DNA from: Planctomycetota bacterium | GTDB lineage: Bacteria; Planctomycetota; Phycisphaerae; FEN-1346; JAACEH01 | Direction of reading: 5' to 3' | Length of the DNA: 8,608 nt | Assembly: GCA_016935955.1 (NCBI GenBank) | Contig: JAFGPY010000006.1 | Coordinates: forward strand, 1 to 8,608 | Part shown: positions 5,302 to 8,608 of the stretch, in pieces | How positions within the stretch are numbered: the first letter of the stretch is position 1 | Layout: each line of letters opens with the position of its first letter | The notes under the pieces: generated by a model | Told to the model about the DNA's origin: nothing | The model's database searches: none | Seen by the model: only the letters and a program-made list of their open reading frames with translations | Position numbers and translations under genes: made by a program

Positions 5302-6702
5302 ATGCGGATTCTGATTCTTCAGCCCATGCCGCCGAAGGCCGTCGAGGACCGGCCGGCATACGTCGACGCCGTAGCCCGGCTCGGAGCCCGGCTTCGCGAG
5401 CGAGGCCACGAACCGAGCCTGATGATCGTCCGCGAGTACGACGAGGAATCGCTGCGGCTGAAGATCGCCGACGTGCGGCCCGAACTGCTCGTGGTCTATC
5501 TGGAAAGCTACTACACCACCCTGGTCCGCCGGTTGACCGAGCACGTCGCCGGGCGACACTACCTGCCGATCATTGTCGGCGGCCCGCACGCCACGGTTGC
5601 CCCTCATGAAACGCTGAGCCTGATCGGCGTCGAGGGCATCGTTCTCTGCGAGTGGGACCGCGCCGTACCCGACTACCTGGAGGCGCGCCGCGTCGGCCCC
5701 GACTACATCAACACCCCGGGCTTCTGGTTCCGTAGCGAGGCCGGCATCGTCCGCAATCCCATCGCCGAACCCGAGAAGCCCGAGGAGATGGTTGTCGTCC
5801 CGGACCGCAGCCTCTACAGTGCCGACCAGATTCTCGACGGCCATGGACGCATCGACATCCTGGCCACACGCGGTTGCTCCTTCTACTGCGCGCACTGCCA
5901 GCAGGACCTGGCCGCAGGGCTCTACGAGGAAGGCAACATGGCCTCGCTTCGCCGCCGGCCGGTCCAAGCCCTGGCCACGGAGGTCGAGCACCTGCGAACG
6001 ACCTACCCGGCGATGCGGGGCCTGCGGTTCGTCGGCTGCACGTTTCCGCTCGACGTTGAATACCTGAACCGCTACACCGAGATCTTCTGCGGCCCGATGC
6101 GGGTGCCCTTCACGGCTCGCGTCAAGACCAGCGAGTTGACGGCCGAGACGGCCGAGCTGCTCAGGAAGTGCGGCTGCTATGAGCTGGAGTTGGAGGTGCT
6201 GAGCGGATCGGATTTCATCCGCAACGAAATCTTCAACCTCGACCTGTCCGAGCGGCAGATCCTCGAAGCGTTCGCTGCGTGTCGCACGGCCGAACTGAAG
6301 ACCCGGGCCCTGGTGCAGGTGGGCCTGCCCTACGACACGGTGGTGACCATCGAGCAGACCGGCAAGCTGGTTCGCCGCGCCGGCGCCGACGCGGTGGACG
6401 TAAGCATCTACTACCCGTTGCCCGGCACGAAGGCTCACCACGTGTGCCAGGAGAACGGCTGGCTGAGCGGCCGCGGGGCCGATGCCTTCCTCGCCGGACA
6501 GAGCGCGCTCGATATGCCGGGACTCGACGCGGCGACCATCAAACGCTACGCCACTCTGTTGCCGCACCTGGTCCATAATCCCAAAGCCTGGCCGGCACTG
6601 ATGAAGCTTGAACGATTGCACCTGGGCAAACGCAGCCTGGCCGACCTGGTCGCGCCGCTGCTGGGGCAACGATGGGGCAGAAATCGGGGGGGCCATGGGT
6701 AG
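5302..6702 (+). CDS. B12-binding-type radical SAM protein
   Basis: The protein has 466 residues from the ATG at 5302. The frame is open further upstream, but that part overlaps bfr in antisense. MRILILQP is the typical start of this family, and GGAG lies nine bases upstream. Residues 1-150 resemble a cobalamin-binding Rossmann domain (IIVGGPHATVAP at 90-101). No DxHxxG cobalamin-ligand motif is seen, so any B12 would bind without that histidine. The radical SAM domain has C192, C196 and C199 in GCSFYCAHC (CX3CX2C), then ELEVLSGSDFIRNEI and VSIYYPLPGT, the core pattern of the family of BchE, HpnJ and class B methyltransferases. These modify unactivated carbons of lipids, pigments, peptides or RNA; the substrate here is unknown. 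It is the first gene of a two-gene unit, with its stop overlapping the start of the next gene by 8 bases. Confidence 0.86.
   Translation: MRILILQPMPPKAVEDRPAYVDAVARLGARLRERGHEPSLMIVREYDEESLRLKIADVRPELLVVYLESYYTTLVRRLTEHVAGRHYLPIIVGGPHATVAPHETLSLIGVEGIVLCEWDRAVPDYLEARRVGPDYINTPGFWFRSEAGIVRNPIAEPEKPEEMVVVPDRSLYSADQILDGHGRIDILATRGCSFYCAHCQQDLAAGLYEEGNMASLRRRPVQALATEVEHLRTTYPAMRGLRFVGCTFPLDVEYLNRYTEIFCGPMRVPFTARVKTSELTAETAELLRKCGCYELELEVLSGSDFIRNEIFNLDLSERQILEAFAACRTAELKTRALVQVGLPYDTVVTIEQTGKLVRRAGADAVDVSIYYPLPGTKAHHVCQENGWLSGRGADAFLAGQSALDMPGLDAATIKRYATLLPHLVHNPKAWPALMKLERLHLGKRSLADLVAPLLGQRWGRNRGGHG
6686..6692 (+). other. Seven-G run just before the overlap of the two radical SAM genes
   Basis: A GGGGGGG tract ends two bases before the ATG of the downstream gene. 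Skipping or losing one G would carry the upstream frame past its TAG straight into the downstream frame, giving one fused protein of about 830 residues. As written, the two genes are separate. It may also act as a poor, G-only ribosome binding site. Confidence 0.4.
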
Positions 6703-7786
6703 ACTGTCGCTGGCCTATGCTCGCCGGTTCGGCCCCCATCAGCGCATCGGCGCCATGCGCAAGAAGGTCGGCCTGTTCCGCACCTGGGCCAGCCGCCACC
6801 CGATGTGGGCCGCATGGCAGGTCACCTACCGATGCAACATGCGATGCTCGTTCTGCCACTACTGGCAGCAGCCGAGCCGCCCCGAGGACGAACTGACGAC
6901 CGATCAGTTCCGCGAGGCCTCCGAGCGTCTGGCCCAACTCGGCACCGTCTTCATCAGCCTGGCCGGCGGCGAGCCGCTGGTCCGCGACGACATCGTCGAG
7001 ATCGTCGAGGCGATCGGCCGCTACCACTTCCCGTTCATCACGACCAACGGCTGGAAGATGACCGAACCGCTGGCCCGCGAGCTGTTTGCCGCCGGGTGCT
7101 GGGGCGTCAGCGTCAGCCTGGACTACTGCGACGCCGCGCGGCACGACGCCCAGCGCGGACGCGAGGGCACCTTCGACCGGGCCGTGGCGGCCATCGAGGC
7201 TCTCTCGGCTGCGCGGCAACACGATTGGCAGCGGGTCAACGTCATGAGCGTTCTGGTCGACGACAATGTCGACGAGATCGAGAAGCTGCTGAAGCTGGCC
7301 CTGCGACTCGATGCCTATGTCATGGTGCAACCCTACTCGCAACTGAAGACCGGCGACGGGAAGTTCACCCCGGCGCCGAACGTCAGCGAGCGACTGCTGA
7401 GGCTGAGGCAACAGTATCCGAACTTCCTCAGCAACCCCTACTTTCTGTCGCACTTCGACCGCTTCCTGGCCGAAGGCTCCGTGCCCGGGTGCAAGGCCGG
7501 CCGGGCCTTCTGCAACATCGACGAGCGCGGCGGGGTGGCCATCTGCGTCGAGCAGCGGCACCGGCCCGTGGGCAACATCCTGACGAACGATCCGGGCGAC
7601 CTTGTGGCCAATCTCCGCAAAGCCGCGGCGGAGAACCGTTGCCACAGTTGCTGGTATAATTGCCGCGGCGAGATCGAGGCCCTGTATCACCCCTGGGGTC
7701 TGCTGAAGAGCCTGCCAACGTATCTGTTCAACCGCGGGCGTCCGAGCCAGCAGCCCTCGTGGCGGCAGGACGAGGCGGCGGGCTGA
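6695..7786 (+). CDS. Radical SAM protein with SPASM/Twitch-like auxiliary cysteines
   Basis: The protein has 363 residues. The start at 6695 overlaps the previous stop (ATGGGTAG); the further upstream in-frame ATG at 6608 lies inside the previous gene. The cluster motif is C47, C51 and C54 in YRCNMRCSFCHYW (CX3CX2C), followed by SLAGGEPL and TTNG motifs of the PqqE/MoaA-like group. The C-terminal region has C266-x12-G279-x4-C284, which fits the opening of a SPASM domain, plus C273. It continues with C316-x2-C319-x3-C323, shorter than the canonical CX2CX5CX3C. It likely binds one or two extra Fe-S clusters. SPASM enzymes often modify peptides, but no precursor peptide is seen nearby. Close overlap with the B12-type radical SAM gene argues for translational coupling and a shared pathway. 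HpnH-like or heme-pathway relatives cannot be excluded. Confidence 0.84.
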   Translation: MGRLSLAYARRFGPHQRIGAMRKKVGLFRTWASRHPMWAAWQVTYRCNMRCSFCHYWQQPSRPEDELTTDQFREASERLAQLGTVFISLAGGEPLVRDDIVEIVEAIGRYHFPFITTNGWKMTEPLARELFAAGCWGVSVSLDYCDAARHDAQRGREGTFDRAVAAIEALSAARQHDWQRVNVMSVLVDDNVDEIEKLLKLALRLDAYVMVQPYSQLKTGDGKFTPAPNVSERLLRLRQQYPNFLSNPYFLSHFDRFLAEGSVPGCKAGRAFCNIDERGGVAICVEQRHRPVGNILTNDPGDLVANLRKAAAENRCHSCWYNCRGEIEALYHPWGLLKSLPTYLFNRGRPSQQPSWRQDEAAG

Positions 7787-7794
7787 TTTTCGGC

Positions 7795-7823
7795 TTGATG
7801 CCGGCCTCGGGCAATGCTATAGA
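7795..7823 (+). promoter_or_regulatory. Predicted promoter for pyrR-pyrB
   Basis: TTGATG (7795-7800), a 17-base spacer ending in TGC, and TATAGA (7818-7823): four of six at each box plus an extended -10. Transcription would start near 7830, leaving a leader of only about 27 bases before pyrR. Confidence 0.45.
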
Positions 7824-7856
7824 GTGGGACCGCTCGCGGAACCAAGTGGAGCCACC

Positions 7857-8396
7857 ATGAAGCGAATTCTCGACGCCAAAGAGCTGGCCGGCGCAATCTC
7901 CCGGATGGTCGACGACCTGGCTGCCGTTTGCCCGCCGGACCTGCCCTGGGCCGTGGTGGGCATCCGCACACGCGGCGTGGCCCTGGCCGAGCGGCTGAAG
8001 GCCCGCTTGGCCGAGAAAACCGGCCGCGACATGCCCCTGGGCTGGCTCGACATTACACTCTATCGCGACGACCTGCACGAGATGGAGGCCAGTCCGCTGG
8101 TGCGTCAGACGAAAATTGACTTCGACCCGACGGGCATGTGCGTCATCCTGGTCGACGACGTGCTCTTCACGGGCCGCACCATTCGCGCCGCCCTGGGCGC
8201 CCTGAGCGACTACGGGCGTCCGAAGGTCGTCAAGCTGGCCGTGCTCATCGATCGCGGACACCGCGAACTGCCGATTGCCGCCGACGTGGTCGGTTGCCGC
8301 ATCGAGACCCGTCGCGACGAGGTGGTCGAGGTGTCGGTGTCCGAGACCGACGACGGCGACGAAGTGATTTCGCGGCCCGCGGAACAGGACCGGTAG
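7857..8396 (+). CDS. pyrR: PyrR, pyrimidine operon regulator / uracil phosphoribosyltransferase
   Basis: At 179 residues this matches the usual PyrR length. It is a type I phosphoribosyltransferase-fold protein that in many bacteria binds pyr mRNA in response to UMP/UTP and can make UMP from uracil and PRPP. The PRPP-binding motif is VDDVLFTGRT at 99-108. Family landmarks include GIRTRGVALAERL near the N-terminus, LDITLYRDD in the middle, LIDRGHRELPI after the PRPP loop, and VEVSVSETD at the end. The ATG at 7857 follows GGAG at five bases and is preferred to the upstream ATG at 7824, which would overlap the -10 region. pyrB follows 30 bases downstream, the usual pyr-operon order. The predicted leader is too short for the classic terminator/antiterminator of Bacillus, so control may differ or may be absent. 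Confidence 0.93.
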   Translation: MKRILDAKELAGAISRMVDDLAAVCPPDLPWAVVGIRTRGVALAERLKARLAEKTGRDMPLGWLDITLYRDDLHEMEASPLVRQTKIDFDPTGMCVILVDDVLFTGRTIRAALGALSDYGRPKVVKLAVLIDRGHRELPIAADVVGCRIETRRDEVVEVSVSETDDGDEVISRPAEQDR

Positions 8397-8426
8397 TTGG
8401 CTTCACATCGGGTTAGGAACTCATTG

Positions 8427-8608
8427 ATGGCCAGAGGCAAACAGCAGTTCGTCTGGACCCGTCGGCACCTGCTCGGCCTGGAAGACCTCAGCGCCGAGGA
8501 GATCGTGCACATTCTCGACACGGCCGCGGGCTTCAAGGAGATTTCGACGCGCAGCATCAAGAAGGCCCCTGCCCTTCGCGGCAAGGTGGTCGTGCTGCTG
8601 TTCTTCGA
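8427..8608 (+). CDS. pyrB: Aspartate carbamoyltransferase catalytic chain, N-terminal part
   Basis: Sixty codons plus two bases are visible before the window ends. The protein would catalyse carbamoyl phosphate plus L-aspartate to N-carbamoyl-L-aspartate, the second step of de novo pyrimidine synthesis. The N-terminus shows the family features: [31 protein letters not shown], then VVVLLFF, which leads into the carbamoyl-phosphate-binding STRTR loop that lies beyond the window. AGGA eight bases before the ATG is a plausible ribosome binding site. It is placed 30 bases after pyrR in the same direction, so the two are probably co-transcribed. Ornithine carbamoyltransferase shares the fold, but the pyrR context and the sequence favour PyrB. 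Confidence 0.92.
   Translation, partial: MARGKQQFVWTRRHLLGLEDLSAEEIVHILDTAAGFKEISTRSIKKAPALRGKVVVLLFF

Noticed and set aside
5260..6696. Long minus-strand open frame (478 codons) opposite the B12-type radical SAM gene
   Set aside because: Antisense shadow of a gene with clear cluster motifs; rich in Ala, Gly, Arg and Val with no recognisable motif.
6539..7690. Long minus-strand open frame (383 codons) opposite the SPASM-like gene
   Set aside because: Antisense shadow in GC-rich DNA; overlaps both coupled genes and has no recognisable motif.
7787..7803. Intrinsic terminator after the SPASM-like radical SAM gene
   Set aside because: The only stem is CGGC-TTGAT-GCCG (4 bp) with T residues before rather than after it, and it overlaps the predicted pyrR -35 box.
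7824..7856. PyrR-binding hairpin around CCG-CTCG-CGG in the short pyrR leader
   Set aside because: The stem is only three base pairs plus weak outer pairing and does not match the known PyrR recognition loop.

Overview
The window is GC-rich bacterial chromosome, most likely from a planctomycete (Phycisphaerae-like or a relative). This assignment rests on three things: a secreted beta-helix protein ending in a dockerin, a planctomycete-style intergenic repeat made of short hairpins (recognised from memory, not searched), and GC-rich codon use throughout. No taxonomic marker gene is present, so it is an inference.

Layout. (1) 1-2133 (+): the 3' part of a large extracellular right-handed beta-helix protein with an Ig-like module and a C-terminal type I dockerin. 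(2) 2204-2362: a 159-bp repeat element with near-perfect 15-bp terminal inverted repeats around four consecutive triloop hairpins. It lies between convergent genes and ends at the base next to a stop codon. (3) 2363-3082 (-): a DUF434/DUF5616 protein with a PIN/NYN-like DGYN motif. (4) 3386-4501 (+): a radical SAM enzyme of the lysine 2,3-aminomutase (KamA) family that lacks the residues used to bind lysine, behind a promoter and a structured leader. (5) 4553-4586: a 12-bp-stem hairpin between convergent genes. (6) 4620-5081 (-): a bacterioferritin-type ferritin. (7) 5302-6702 and 6695-7786 (+): an 8-base-overlapping pair of radical SAM enzymes, one with a B12-binding-type N-terminus and one with SPASM-like auxiliary cysteines. 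(8) 7857-8396 (+) pyrR, then the start of pyrB (8427 to the window end), the beginning of a pyrimidine operon.

How the genes relate. The bacterioferritin and the radical SAM pair are divergently transcribed from promoters whose -35 boxes are 33 bp apart, with a small inverted repeat between them. Shared control of iron storage and iron-sulfur enzymes is possible but unproven. Three of the six complete genes are radical SAM enzymes, and no substrate or precursor peptide is identifiable. Four predicted promoters (for kamA-like, bfr, the radical SAM pair and pyrR) all show a 17-bp spacer plus a TGN extended -10. The most promising items for follow-up are the coupled radical SAM pair, the KamA homologue with changed specificity residues, and the hairpin-array element.
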